Shown here in pieces: positions 1 through 8,543 of a DNA stretch of 64,000 nucleotides. This DNA comes from JACVRW01 sp963837445 (GTDB lineage Bacteria > Actinomycetota > Thermoleophilia > Solirubrobacterales > Thermoleophilaceae). The notes under the pieces are model-generated. The model saw only the letters and a list, made by a program, of their open reading frames with translations. It was not told where the DNA came from and ran no database searches. Numbering within the stretch: position 1 is the stretch's first letter; every line of letters begins with the position of its first letter. The DNA lies in contig CAWINK010000002.1 in the NCBI GenBank assembly GCA_963837445.1, positions 434,001 through 498,000 of the forward strand, read 5' to 3'. Both the position numbers and the translations under genes were made by a program.

Positions 1-830
1 ACAACACGATCACGCGCTGCGACATCCACCACAACACGCTCGGTTACTCGGGCACGATGGGGAACGGCACGCGAGTCCTGAACAACGACTTCTACGACAA
101 CAGCACCGCCATCGCGACCGACTCGTTCTACGCGGGCGGCCACCCCGGCTATCCGCAGGACGGTGCCAGGTTCGAGAACAACCGGATCTACTCGAACAAC
201 TTCAACAGCTTCCTGCCGGAGTCCGACGTCGAGCCGAAGGTGCCGGTGCCCGTGGGCGTGGGCATCCTCATCGCGGGCGGCAACGGGAACGAGGTCCGCG
301 GGAATCGCATCTGGGACAACTGGCGCCGCGGCACGATGCTGATCAACGTGCCGGACTCGTTCTCGAACGAGAACGCCACGACGGCCAACACGGTGTCGCA
401 CCGCAACCGCTACCACGAGAACGTGATGGGTCTCGCCCCAGATGGGACCAAGCTGCCGAACGGCGTGGACTTCTGGTGGGACGAGGCGCCCGCCCAGGAG
501 GACAACTGCTGGTTCGGCAACGGCACCGTCACCACGGACCCACCGGACCCGCTCATGCCGTCGAACTGCGAGAACACGAGCACGGGTGTCACGTACGGTG
601 GCAAGCTCAGCGGCGAGCTCGGCCCATGTGCGGGCTCGATCGCGGGCGGCACCTACGACGCGACCACCTGTCCGTGGTTCCGCACGCCGGAGAAGCCGTC
701 GGAGGGCGGTAGCAGCGGGATGGGACTCCCGGTACGCGCCTCGGGCGCTCCAAAGGTGGCCCTCCTGGCGGGTGACTGCGGCCTCGCGGGCTCGACGCTG
801 TCGTGCAACGGGCTACTCGACCGGCCCTAG
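1..830 (+). CDS. Right-handed parallel beta-helix protein, C-terminal part (5' end outside window)
   Basis: The frame is open from the first bases (first whole codon at base 3), so the gene starts upstream. About 275 residues are visible. The first 130 carry the Asn-rich ladder of parallel beta-helix proteins, with short strands such as NNRIYSNNF and GNEVRGNRIWDN repeating at about 20-25 residues. After that comes a Cys-containing, Gly/Pro-rich tail (CWFGNG, SNCENT, CPWF) typical of secreted carbohydrate-active or surface proteins. The substrate cannot be told from this part. The ATG at 57 lies inside the repeat region and is unlikely to be the true start. The 3' end overlaps the next gene by 28 bases, which suggests cotranscription. 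Confidence 0.75.
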   Translation, partial: NTITRCDIHHNTLGYSGTMGNGTRVLNNDFYDNSTAIATDSFYAGGHPGYPQDGARFENNRIYSNNFNSFLPESDVEPKVPVPVGVGILIAGGNGNEVRGNRIWDNWRRGTMLINVPDSFSNENATTANTVSHRNRYHENVMGLAPDGTKLPNGVDFWWDEAPAQEDNCWFGNGTVTTDPPDPLMPSNCENTSTGVTYGGKLSGELGPCAGSIAGGTYDATTCPWFRTPEKPSEGGSSGMGLPVRASGAPKVALLAGDCGLAGSTLSCNGLLDRP

Positions 831-1135
831 TCGCGGCGGCGGCGATCCTGCTGGCCGGGTGCGGCGGCGAGGCCGCCGCGCCGCAGCCGTTCGGTGTGAA
901 GCTCCAGACAGCCACCTGCACGGACTGGCGCGAGTCCTCCCCTCAGCAGAGGCAGTCCGCGGTGGATCAGCTCGAACGAACCGTGGCCGGACCCCGCAAG
1001 GAGGGGAACACGCTTCCCGACGAGCTGGCGTACACGACGCTCGACGCTCGATGTAAGCCGGACTTTGCGAGGGGCTTCCTCCTCTACGAGCTCTACATCC
1101 GTGCCGCAGGCTTCGAATCGTTCTCCAGCAACTGA
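803..1135 (+). CDS. Small secreted lipoprotein, unknown function
   Basis: 110 residues with a GTG start inside the end of the upstream beta-helix gene. The N-terminus is a lipoprotein signal: basic start, hydrophobic Ala/Leu stretch, then the lipobox LLAGC with Cys at about residue 20. The mature part has two cysteines (in TCTDW and RCKPD) spaced like the disulfide of small HdeA-like helical proteins. That resemblance is weak and I do not assign a function. It probably sits on the outer face of the membrane. The stop falls 13 bases before the dgt start, so it may be cotranscribed with the replication genes downstream. Confidence 0.6.
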   Translation: MQRATRPALVAAAAILLAGCGGEAAAPQPFGVKLQTATCTDWRESSPQQRQSAVDQLERTVAGPRKEGNTLPDELAYTTLDARCKPDFARGFLLYELYIRAAGFESFSSN

Positions 1136-1148
1136 CACAATCGATTGC

Positions 1149-2114
1149 GTGGCCCAGCTCGCCCGAACCTCGTTCAGGGAGCGGATCGAGCGACTAGAGG
1201 AGTCCCTCTCTCCGCTCGCGACCCGCTCGTATCCGGCCGTGCGCGAGGAGCCCGAGCCGGACTCTGACCATCGCACTCCGTTCCAGCGGGACCGCGACCG
1301 GATCGTGCATTCCAAGTCGTTCCGGCGGCTGAAGCACAAGACCCAGGTGTTCATCGCGCCCGAGGGCGACCACTACAGGACGCGGCTCACGCACACGCTC
1401 GAGGCGTGCGGGATCGCCCGCAACGTGGCCCGCGCGCTGGGGTTGAACGAGGACCTCACGGAGGCGATCGGGCTCGGCCACGACCTCGGCCACCCGCCCT
1501 TCGGGCACACGGGCGAGGGGGTGCTCGACTCGTGCATGCGTGAGCGCTGGGGGAGCGGTTTCCGCCACAACGAGCATTCACTTCGTGTGGTCGAGAAAAT
1601 CGAACGGCTGAACCTCACCGCCCCGGTGCGCGACGGGATACTGCATCACACCGGCCCGGAGCCGCCCGAGACGCTCGAGGGGCGGATCGTGCGGCTCGTG
1701 GACCGCGTGGCGTACATCAACCACGACATCGACGATGCGATCCGAGCGGGCGTGCTCCGCTTCGAGGACCTGCCACGCGCCGAGATCGAGCTGCTGGGCA
1801 CCACGGGCTCCGATCGGATCGAGACGCTGGTGCAGGACCTCCTGCGCCACTCCGAGGACGCAGCGGACATCGTCCAGGGGGAGGAGGTGGGCGCGGCGAT
1901 GCTGCGCCTGCGCGAGTTCATGTTCGAGCACGTCTACCTCGGCCCCGCCGCGCAGCGCGAGCGCCCGCGCATCGAGCGCATGCTGCGGGCGCTGTTCGAG
2001 CACTACGCGGACGAGCTCGATGACGAGCAGCAGGTGGTGGACTGGCTCGCCGGGATGACCGACCGCTACGCGATCCGCGAATTCGAGAACCTGTCCGTAC
2101 CCCAGGGCTTCTGA
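1149..2114 (+). CDS. dgt: Deoxyguanosinetriphosphate triphosphohydrolase-like protein (HD domain)
   Basis: 321 residues from GTG 1149. The frame is open further upstream, but homology begins at AQLARTSFRERIE, and an earlier start would lie inside the lipoprotein gene. The HD-domain metal site is visible: His82 in RLTHTLE, His111-Asp112 in GLGHDLGHPPFGH, and a later conserved Asp in YINHDIDDA. The family hydrolyses dNTPs to nucleoside and triphosphate and affects dNTP pools. The stop overlaps the dnaG start (TGATG), so the two are translationally coupled. The dgt-dnaG-rpoD order recurs in actinobacteria. Confident in family, less so in substrate preference. Confidence 0.9.
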   Translation: MAQLARTSFRERIERLEESLSPLATRSYPAVREEPEPDSDHRTPFQRDRDRIVHSKSFRRLKHKTQVFIAPEGDHYRTRLTHTLEACGIARNVARALGLNEDLTEAIGLGHDLGHPPFGHTGEGVLDSCMRERWGSGFRHNEHSLRVVEKIERLNLTAPVRDGILHHTGPEPPETLEGRIVRLVDRVAYINHDIDDAIRAGVLRFEDLPRAEIELLGTTGSDRIETLVQDLLRHSEDAADIVQGEEVGAAMLRLREFMFEHVYLGPAAQRERPRIERMLRALFEHYADELDDEQQVVDWLAGMTDRYAIREFENLSVPQGF

Positions 2115-3874
2115 TGGCGCTGTTCACAAAGGACACGATCGACCGGGTGCGCGACGCCGTGGACATGGTGCACCTCGTGGGCCAGAAGACCGACCTGCGG
2201 CGGGTGGGCACGCGCTGGAGCGGGCTCTGCCCGTTCCACGACGAGCGCACGCCGTCGTTCTCCGTGAATCCGGAGGAGAAGCTCTACTACTGCTTCGGCT
2301 GCGGCGAGGGCGGCGACGCCTTCAAGTTCGTGCAGCAGACCGAGGCGCTCGACTTCCAGGAGGCCGTGGAGCTCCTGGCGGAGCAATTCAACGTGCGGGT
2401 GGAGCGGGAGGCCGACGACCCGCGAGCGGATGAGCGCCGCCGCCGGCGCGAGCGCCTGCACTCGCTGCTCGAGCGGGCGAGCCGCTTCTACGCCACCTAC
2501 CTGCTCGAGTCGGCCGAGGCCGCCCCCGCGCGCGGGTACCTGTCCTCACGCGGCCTGTCGGACGAGGTGCTTGCCGAGTTTCGCGTGGGCTACTCCCCGA
2601 GCGCCTGGGACCGCATGATCCTGGGGGCCCGCCAGAGCGGCTTCAGCGAGGAGGAGCTGGTGGCGGCCGGACTGGCCCAGCGCGGTAAGAACGGCGGCCT
2701 CTACGACCGCTTCCGAGGCCGGATCATGTTCCCGCTGGCGGATTCGCGCGGGAGGGTGCTCGGCTTCGGCGCACGGCAGATGGGGGAGGGGCGCGGGCCG
2801 AAGTACCTCAACACCTCCGAGAACGACCTCTACCACAAGGGTCGCCAGCTCTTCGGCATCGACGTGGCCCGCAAGCAGGCGATGCGGACCGCTCGTTTCG
2901 TGGTCGTGGAGGGTTACACCGATGTGCTTGCGCTACACCAGGCGGGGATTCGCGAGGCCGTGGCCATCATGGGCACGGCGCTCACCCAGGAGCAGCTCGC
3001 CGAGCTCGCGAAGGTCGGCGACGGCAACCGCCGTGGCCTCGTCTATATGGCCCTCGATGCGGATCGAGCCGGACGGGACGCCATGCTGCGGGCGTCGAGG
3101 CTCGCCGAGGATCGGGGAATCGATTTGCGCGTCGTCGAGATGCCGGAGGGCACAGATCCAGCGGACCTCGTAACTAAGGAGGGGTCCGAGGCGTTTGGAG
3201 AGCGGATGGAGCGTGCTGTGCCTATGATCGAGTTTCAGGTGAGACGAGTACTTGCCGATGCAGATCTCGACACGCCAGCAGGCAGGGACAAGGCGTTAGG
3301 GGAGGCGCGCGAGCTGATCTCAGCAGTACCTGAACGGACCGCAACACGCGATGCGCTCGTCCGCGAAGCCGCGGACCGGCTCGACGTTCCCGTGGACTAT
3401 GTGCTGGCGCCGGCCCGCGCTCCCGCAGCCACACCGGACGCGCCGACGCAGGCATCGCCCGCGGAGCTGTCGCTGCGCTGGGAGCGCGAGTTCCTGATCA
3501 GGTGCCTCTCGAGCGGCGATCTCGGCCACGACTTCCTCGGCAAGCCCGACGACGAGCAGTTCTCCTCGGAGCTCACTCGCCGCGCCCGTGAGCACTTCGT
3601 CAGCGAGTTCGATGACCCGGTTGCGACCGTGCCACAGGACGATCCGCGGCTCGCCGCTCTTGTCACAGATCTCGCGTTCGCGGCACAGGAGCGGCCGCCG
3701 ACAGACGAGCGCACGCTTGAATTCAGCATGCTTCAACTCGAGCTCCGCCGCATTCAGCGCGAGATTCGGCGCGCGGCGCAGGATGGCGAGCTCGGACGCC
3801 AGACGGAACTGGCCACTGCGGAGCAGTCGATCCGCACGGAGATGGGATCCATTTCGATAGGCCAGACGGCATGA
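2114..3874 (+). CDS. dnaG: DNA primase DnaG
   Basis: 586 residues, near the usual length. The N-terminal CHC2 zinc-binding domain has Cys39, His42, Cys60 and Cys63 (CPFH and CFGC). The primase core and TOPRIM fold follow, with Glu266 in VVVEGYTD and the DxD acidic pair in ALDADRAG (about 315-317). The remaining 200 or so residues are the variable helicase-interacting part. It makes RNA primers at the replication fork. The ATG overlaps the dgt stop by one base, and the 3' end overlaps rpoD as ATGA, so the three genes form one coupled unit resembling the macromolecular synthesis operon without rpsU. Confidence 0.96.
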   Translation: MALFTKDTIDRVRDAVDMVHLVGQKTDLRRVGTRWSGLCPFHDERTPSFSVNPEEKLYYCFGCGEGGDAFKFVQQTEALDFQEAVELLAEQFNVRVEREADDPRADERRRRRERLHSLLERASRFYATYLLESAEAAPARGYLSSRGLSDEVLAEFRVGYSPSAWDRMILGARQSGFSEEELVAAGLAQRGKNGGLYDRFRGRIMFPLADSRGRVLGFGARQMGEGRGPKYLNTSENDLYHKGRQLFGIDVARKQAMRTARFVVVEGYTDVLALHQAGIREAVAIMGTALTQEQLAELAKVGDGNRRGLVYMALDADRAGRDAMLRASRLAEDRGIDLRVVEMPEGTDPADLVTKEGSEAFGERMERAVPMIEFQVRRVLADADLDTPAGRDKALGEARELISAVPERTATRDALVREAADRLDVPVDYVLAPARAPAATPDAPTQASPAELSLRWEREFLIRCLSSGDLGHDFLGKPDDEQFSSELTRRAREHFVSEFDDPVATVPQDDPRLAALVTDLAFAAQERPPTDERTLEFSMLQLELRRIQREIRRAAQDGELGRQTELATAEQSIRTEMGSISIGQTA

Positions 3875-4890
3875 CGGAGCGGGTGGTTGACGTGAATGGT
3901 GAGGACCCGGAAGAGCCGCGCGAGATTGAGCCCGCGGCCGCCGCGAACGGGCAGGCCGAGGAGAAGGAGGAGCAGGAGGAGCCCACGGCAGCCGACCTCT
4001 ACGACGAGGGCGGTGTTGTCACCGCCGGCCTGGTCGTCGCACCCCCCGAGCAGGGGGCCGAGGACGCGGTCCGGCTCTATCTTCGCTCGATCGGCCGGGT
4101 GCCGCTGCTCACGCGCGAGGACGAGGTGCGGCTCGCGAAGCGGATCGAGATGAACGACATGGCCGCGAAGAACTCGCTGATCGAGGCGAACCTGCGGCTC
4201 GTGGTCTCGATCGCAAAGCGCTACACCGGCCGCGGGCTGACGCTGCTGGACCTGATCCAGGAGGGCAACCTCGGGCTGATCCGCGCGGTCGAGAAATTCG
4301 ACTGGCGCCGCGGCTTCAAGTTCTCGACCTACGCGACCTGGTGGATCCGCCAGGCGATCACGCGGGCCCTGGCCGACCAGTCGCGCACCATCCGCATCCC
4401 GGTCCACATGGTGGAGCGGATGAACCGGGTGGCGCGCGCGAAGCGGTCGCTGATCCAGAAGCACAACCGCGAGCCCACGCCTGAGGAGATCGGCGAGTTG
4501 GTGGAGATGCCGGCCAAGAAGGTCGAGGAGATCCTGAAGCTGGGCCAGGAGCCGGTCTCGCTCGAAGCACCCGTGGGCGGCGAGGAGGGCGATGCCTCCC
4601 TCGGTGACTTCATCGAGGACTCCGCCACCGACCGACCGCTCGAGATCGTGGCCAACCGAATCCGCGACGCGGACCTCCAGAAGGTGCTCGACTCACTCGG
4701 CTGGCGGGAGCGCAAGGTGATCGAGCTCCGCTACGGCCTGGGCGACGAAGGACCGATGACCCTCGAGGACATCGGCCACGAGGTGGGAGTCACCCGCGAG
4801 CGAGTGCGCCAGATCGAGTCGAAGACACTGGCGATGCTGAAGAGCTCGGGCGGCGCAGACCGCCTCGCAGGAACGGCCGACGAGGCGTAG
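3871..4890 (+). CDS. rpoD: Primary RNA polymerase sigma factor (sigma-70 family)
   Basis: 339 residues. The first ~65 are an acidic, low-complexity leader with no recognisable region 1.1. Region 1.2 starts at AVRLYLRSIGRVPLL, and region 2 contains RLVVSIAKRY, DLIQEGNLGLIRAVEKFD and KFSTYATWWIRQAI (core binding and -10 recognition). Region 3 follows, and region 4.2 has the helix-turn-helix EDIGHEVGVTRERVRQIE that reads the -35 box. It lacks the long non-conserved insert of proteobacterial RpoD, as is usual in Gram-positive lineages. The start overlaps dnaG by four bases. Group 1 status rests on the dnaG neighbourhood and on region 2.4; a group 2 paralogue is less likely. Confidence 0.93.
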   Translation: MTERVVDVNGEDPEEPREIEPAAAANGQAEEKEEQEEPTAADLYDEGGVVTAGLVVAPPEQGAEDAVRLYLRSIGRVPLLTREDEVRLAKRIEMNDMAAKNSLIEANLRLVVSIAKRYTGRGLTLLDLIQEGNLGLIRAVEKFDWRRGFKFSTYATWWIRQAITRALADQSRTIRIPVHMVERMNRVARAKRSLIQKHNREPTPEEIGELVEMPAKKVEEILKLGQEPVSLEAPVGGEEGDASLGDFIEDSATDRPLEIVANRIRDADLQKVLDSLGWRERKVIELRYGLGDEGPMTLEDIGHEVGVTRERVRQIESKTLAMLKSSGGADRLAGTADEA

Positions 4891-4919
4891 CTCGGCTCAT
4901 CCGTAGCCGAGCTGAGCGC

Positions 4920-4925
4920 TATGCT
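4920..4925 (+). promoter_or_regulatory. -10 box of the tRNA-Asn promoter
   Basis: TATGCT, a match to TAnnnT, ends 12 bases before the first tRNA base. No clear -35 is seen. Confidence 0.45.
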
Positions 4926-4937
4926 CGGCAACGCCGT

Positions 4938-5008
4938 TCCCCGGTGATGTAACGGCAACATGACTGACTGTTAATCAGTTCTTGGTGGTTCGAATCCACC
5001 CCGGGGAG
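4938..5008 (+). tRNA. tRNA-Asn (GTT)
   Basis: All four arms fold. The acceptor stem TCCCCGG pairs with CCGGGGA, and the anticodon stem ACTGA pairs with TCAGT around the loop CTGTTAA (anticodon GTT at 4970-4972). The T stem GGTGG pairs with CCACC around TTCGAAT. The discriminator base is G at 5008, and CCA is not encoded. The 3' half is overlapped on the other strand by the end of the HNH endonuclease reading frame. Confidence 0.97.
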
Positions 5009-5571
5009 CCTCAAGCACGCGGACCCCGCCTTCGACCTCGGCGTGGCAGTTCCCACAGAGGAGCACGCACTTTCTGGCCTCCTCCCGGGCCCGCTCGATA
5101 CCGCGGCTCAGACCTCGCGACGCGAGCCCGAACGACTTCTCCGTGGCGTCGAGGTGATGGAAGTGCAGAGCCGCCGGCAGCCGGTTGTATCCGCACGCCG
5201 CGCAGCAGCCGCCCGCCTCTTCGACCAGGATGCGCTTAATACGCCGGCGTCGCTCCGCAACCCGTTCCTGTGCGCAGAGCACGCACCGGTAGGTGCCGCG
5301 ACCGTCTAGGCGAAAGACCGCTCGCCTGTGACGCGAGCAGATACGCATGACCTCGCGCGGGGCGGTCGCGGGGTCAAACCGCCTCCGTCTTGCATCGGGT
5401 CGTGCAATGTTCCAACGCCGTAGCCAGTAGCGCACCGTCGCCACGGATCGATCCACGGCCCTGCGCGATCTCCTTGAGGGTGGCTCCTTGATCTGCAAGC
5501 TGCTCAAGAGTGGGCCGGTCAGGTGCTCCGCGCGGTGCGTACTTGGACACGAACAGATGTTCGCATGGCAC
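4971..5571 (-). pseudogene. HNH endonuclease with N-terminal helix-turn-helix, broken by a frameshift
   Basis: Two reading frames join into one plausible protein of about 199 residues. The first frame, from GTG 5571, gives TLEQLADQGATLKEIAQ, the start of a helix-turn-helix. The continuation VDRSVATVRYWLRRWNI and the whole HNH domain (CAACGY, LHFHHLD, CVLLCGNCHAEVEGG) lie in the next frame. One extra C in the CCC run at 5459-5461 would explain the break. The HNH half is intact: zinc Cys pairs and the catalytic His of FHHLD. Its last codons (GGFEPPRTD) are the antisense of tRNA-Asn. It could be a real mutation, a programmed slip or an assembly error. The family nicks or cuts DNA; no partner gene is visible. 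Confidence 0.7.
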
Positions 5572-5761
5572 CCGGACGGATCCGGTCCCAGAACGTAAAC
5601 GAGACGCGAACTTCGCGCTTTGAAGTCCGCTCCAGTCAACCGAAGTTGACCTTCTCCGGGGCGAGCCTTACAACTTCATGGCTTCGCTCTTTGCGCTCCG
5701 TCCGCGTCTCGAGAATGAGTAGAGCAGCGGGCGGGGCGAGCGTCAAGCGCTCCACATGCAA

Positions 5762-6976
5762 TCAACCCGCTCTTTGCGAATTTTTGTGGAAATCGGCGAG
5801 TTCTTCGAGCGCGTCGGCGGCCGCCCGTGCCCCGTCGTTGCGGGTGGCCCAGTCGCGCAGCTCCTCGGCGCGGCGCCGGTAGCGCGGATCTCCGAGCAGG
5901 CGGCGCACAGCGAGCCGCACGCCGCGCGGCGTCGTGAAGCGGCGGGGTAGGGACACGCCCGCGCCCGCCCAGCGGATGCGGGCGGCGTTCTCCGCCATGT
6001 CGCCCGCGTGCGGGCACGCCACCACCGGCGCGCCGCTGGCAAGCGCCCGCGCGAGCGTGCCGTGGCCCGCGTGGCAGACCACCGCGTCGCAGAGCGGCAT
6101 CGTCCGCGCGTAGGACACCCAGTCGACGACACGGGCGTTCGCCGGCACGTCGAGCGGCTCCGTGGGCTCCCTCCGGTTCGTGGTGGCCAGCACCCGCAGC
6201 GGCTCGCCCGCCAGCCCCTCGAGCGCGGCCCGCACCAGCCGGTGCTCCGGGTCCTGAGACGTGCTCGGCGCCACGAGCACCAGCGGTGCGTCCCCGGGAG
6301 GCAGCTCGACGTCTCCGAACGGCTGCTCCCACAGGAGCGGGCCGGTGACCCGCATCCCGGGCCAGCCGGCGTCCCGCGGGTACTCGAGCTGAGGGAACGT
6401 CGCGACGATGGCGAGCTCGCGCGAGATCCCGCCGTGGACGTCGTCGAGCGGCGCCAGGCCCACCCGCTCGCGCGCCCCGTTCAGCTCCACGCGTCCCTGC
6501 TCCTCGCCGGTCATCACCATCGGCCGCAGGAGCGCCCACATCCGCCGCCCGACCGCGGTGCGCGGGTACAGCGCGCCCACCGAGTACACCGGGAAGCCGG
6601 GCTCCCCGGTGGGCAGAACGTGGGGTATCAGGGTCGCCCACGGCCGGCCCTCGGCCTGTGCCGCCAGCGAGCCCGCCACGGTGATGATGTCCGCCACGAC
6701 CACCTCGGGATCGAAGGCGCGGATCAGCTCGCGGGTGGAGCCGGAGGCCTTCACGGCCGCGGCGTAGGGCTTCAGCGGCACTTCCCGGGTGGGGAACACC
6801 TGGTACTCCGGGGCGGCCGCGAAGCGCATTCCCTCGCGCTCCACGTGCTCCTCCCAGCGCGACCAGGTCTCGAGCGTGACCTCGTGCCCGCGCCGCGCGA
6901 GCTCCGCGCCGAGGGCGATCGCCGGGAAGGCGTGCCCGGGGTCGCCGAACGCCGCGAGCAGGAAGCGGCGGCTCAG
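5762..6976 (-). CDS. GT-B glycosyltransferase (MGT/UGT-like), probable CTG start
   Basis: About 404 residues. The C-terminal donor-binding half has the UGT/MGT pattern CHAGHGTLARALASG followed by PHAGDMAENAARI. The N-terminal acceptor domain begins RRFLLAAFGDPGHAFPAI, homologous to the first Rossmann strand of this family. The only canonical start in frame is GTG 6844, which would cut off that strand. The codon right before it is CTG at 6976-6974, overlapping the stop of the upstream LLM gene as CTGA. Other gene pairs here use ATGA and GTGA overlaps in the same way, so I take CTG as the start. The acceptor is unknown; this group often glycosylates hydrophobic small molecules. Confidence 0.8.
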   Translation of the reverse strand: MSRRFLLAAFGDPGHAFPAIALGAELARRGHEVTLETWSRWEEHVEREGMRFAAAPEYQVFPTREVPLKPYAAAVKASGSTRELIRAFDPEVVVADIITVAGSLAAQAEGRPWATLIPHVLPTGEPGFPVYSVGALYPRTAVGRRMWALLRPMVMTGEEQGRVELNGARERVGLAPLDDVHGGISRELAIVATFPQLEYPRDAGWPGMRVTGPLLWEQPFGDVELPPGDAPLVLVAPSTSQDPEHRLVRAALEGLAGEPLRVLATTNRREPTEPLDVPANARVVDWVSYARTMPLCDAVVCHAGHGTLARALASGAPVVACPHAGDMAENAARIRWAGAGVSLPRRFTTPRGVRLAVRRLLGDPRYRRRAEELRDWATRNDGARAAADALEELADFHKNSQRAG

Positions 6977-8007
6977 AGCATCTCCGCCAGCTCGCGGACC
7001 ATCCGCCGGCGCTCGCCCGTGTCGAACGAGACCGGCGAGACGATCAGCGTCCCGACGCCCGCATCGCGATACACCTCGAGCCGATCGCGCACCCTGTCGC
7101 GCGGGCCCACCAGCGTGATCGTGTCGATCAGCTCGGCGGGCACGGCCGCGGCCGCCTCGTCCTTCTTGCCCTCGAGGTACAGGTCCTGGATCTCGCGAGC
7201 CGCGTCCTCGAACCCGTAGCGCTGCACGAGCGAGTTGTAGAAGTTGCGCTCGCGCGAGCCCATGCCGCCCACGTAGAGGGCGATGAAGTGGCGCATCTGG
7301 TCACGCGCCCGGTCCACGTCGTCGTCGATCGCCACGTTCACTCCCGGCGCAACGTCGAAGTCCGGCCCCAGCGTCCGCCCGGCCCGCGCGGCGCCCTCCT
7401 CGAGCAGCGCGCGCGATCCATCCACATGCTCGGGGGAGAAGAAGATCGGCAGCCAGCCGTCGGCGATCTCGCCGGTGAGCTGCGTGTTCTTCGGGCCGAT
7501 CGACGCGATGTAGATCGGGATCCGCTCCTGGACCGGCGCGATCGTGAGCTTCAGCGCCTTGCCGGGCCCGTCCGGGAGCGGGAGCTGGTAGGTCTCGCCG
7601 TCGTACTCGAGCCGCTCCCGGGCGAGCGTCTTGCGGAGGATCTCCACGTATTCGCGCGTGCGCTGGAGCTGCTTCCCGAAGCGCTGCCCGTGCCAGCCCT
7701 CGGCCACCTGTGGCCCGGACGTGCCGATTCCGAGCAGCATCCGCCCGCCCGAGAGCTGGTCGAGCGTCGCCGCGGTCATGGCCGTCATCGCGGGCGAGCG
7801 CGCCGGCATCTGGAAGATCGAGGAGCCGATCCTGATGCGCTCCGTCTGCGCCGCGAGCCACGCCAGCACGGAGGCGGCGTCAGAGCCGTAGGCCTCCGCC
7901 GCCCAGACGGAGTCGAAGCCCGCGCCCTCCGCCTCCTTCACCAACTCGAGCTGGTCCGCGGCGGTCATGCCGAGGCCCCAGTAGCCCACGTTCAGGCCCA
8001 GCTGCAC
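6973..8007 (-). CDS. LLM-class (F420-dependent-type) oxidoreductase
   Basis: 344 residues. The luciferase-like monooxygenase TIM barrel is recognisable from GLNVGYWGLG, FDSVWAAEAYGSD, the family signature RIRIGSSIFQMPARSP, and DQLSGGRMLLGIGTSGPQVAEGWHG. The C-terminus has the LLM pattern of a position-dependent TPEE-like loop followed by GTLIVSP. These enzymes use FMN or F420 to oxidise or reduce varied substrates; in actinobacteria F420 is usual. Its stop overlaps the glycosyltransferase gene, so the two are probably cotranscribed and may act on one substrate. The GTG start at 8007 is divergent from the gene at 8070. Confidence 0.85.
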   Translation of the reverse strand: MQLGLNVGYWGLGMTAADQLELVKEAEGAGFDSVWAAEAYGSDAASVLAWLAAQTERIRIGSSIFQMPARSPAMTAMTAATLDQLSGGRMLLGIGTSGPQVAEGWHGQRFGKQLQRTREYVEILRKTLARERLEYDGETYQLPLPDGPGKALKLTIAPVQERIPIYIASIGPKNTQLTGEIADGWLPIFFSPEHVDGSRALLEEGAARAGRTLGPDFDVAPGVNVAIDDDVDRARDQMRHFIALYVGGMGSRERNFYNSLVQRYGFEDAAREIQDLYLEGKKDEAAAAVPAELIDTITLVGPRDRVRDRLEVYRDAGVGTLIVSPVSFDTGERRRMVRELAEML

Positions 8008-8069
8008 TGCAAATCTCCGATCGCAGGTTGCAAGTTTTGCCCCTAATCGCCGATCCTATGTAAGACGCC

Positions 8070-8543
8070 ATGAGACGCCGCCCCGCCAGAGACCTCCGCA
8101 CCGCCATCGATTGCCTTCCGCTCGAGACGCGCAAGGCGATGCTGACGGGCGTCGAGGCGAACAAGATCATCGTCGGCGCGTACACGGACCGGAAGGGCGG
8201 CGTCTGCCCGATGCTCGCCGCTCACCGCAACGGCGGTCGCACCAGCCTGGCGAGCTTCGCCCACGCCTGGGACCGCTACACCGGCGCCCGCGGGCGTCCG
8301 CGGCCGGCCAGCGACCGCGAGCTGCACACGCTGACGGCGATGCTCGAGGCGAGCATCGCCTTGGACGAGCTGCCGGAGCTCCAGGACGTGGCGCGCGAGG
8401 CGCAGAAGCGGCGCGTCCCGCGTCTCTTCCACCGCTTCGACGAGTACGAGCGCGCGGTGGCCGAGCTCGGCGTGGTCAGAGCTCTGAATCCCCAGGACGA
8501 ACGAACTGCACCTCAGGCACCACGCAGTTTCGCGAGGTCCTGA
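8070..8543 (+). CDS. Conserved hypothetical protein
   Basis: 157 residues. I recognise the opening (RTAIDCLPLETR, then GVEANKIIVGAYTD and GVCPMLAAHR) as a recurrent actinobacterial family without assigned function. The middle holds FAHAWDRYTGA, and the rest is charged helix with no signal peptide or membrane segment. A TATGTA box lies 7 bases before the ATG. The last 68 bases overlap the convergent SDR gene. Cys and His in CPMLAAHR could bind metal, but this is speculation. Confidence 0.65.
   Translation: MRRRPARDLRTAIDCLPLETRKAMLTGVEANKIIVGAYTDRKGGVCPMLAAHRNGGRTSLASFAHAWDRYTGARGRPRPASDRELHTLTAMLEASIALDELPELQDVAREAQKRRVPRLFHRFDEYERAVAELGVVRALNPQDERTAPQAPRSFARS

Noticed and set aside
5572..5761. 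A small RNA or tRNA between the HNH and glycosyltransferase genes
   Set aside because: No tRNA arms and no hairpin with a T run; I see nothing there.
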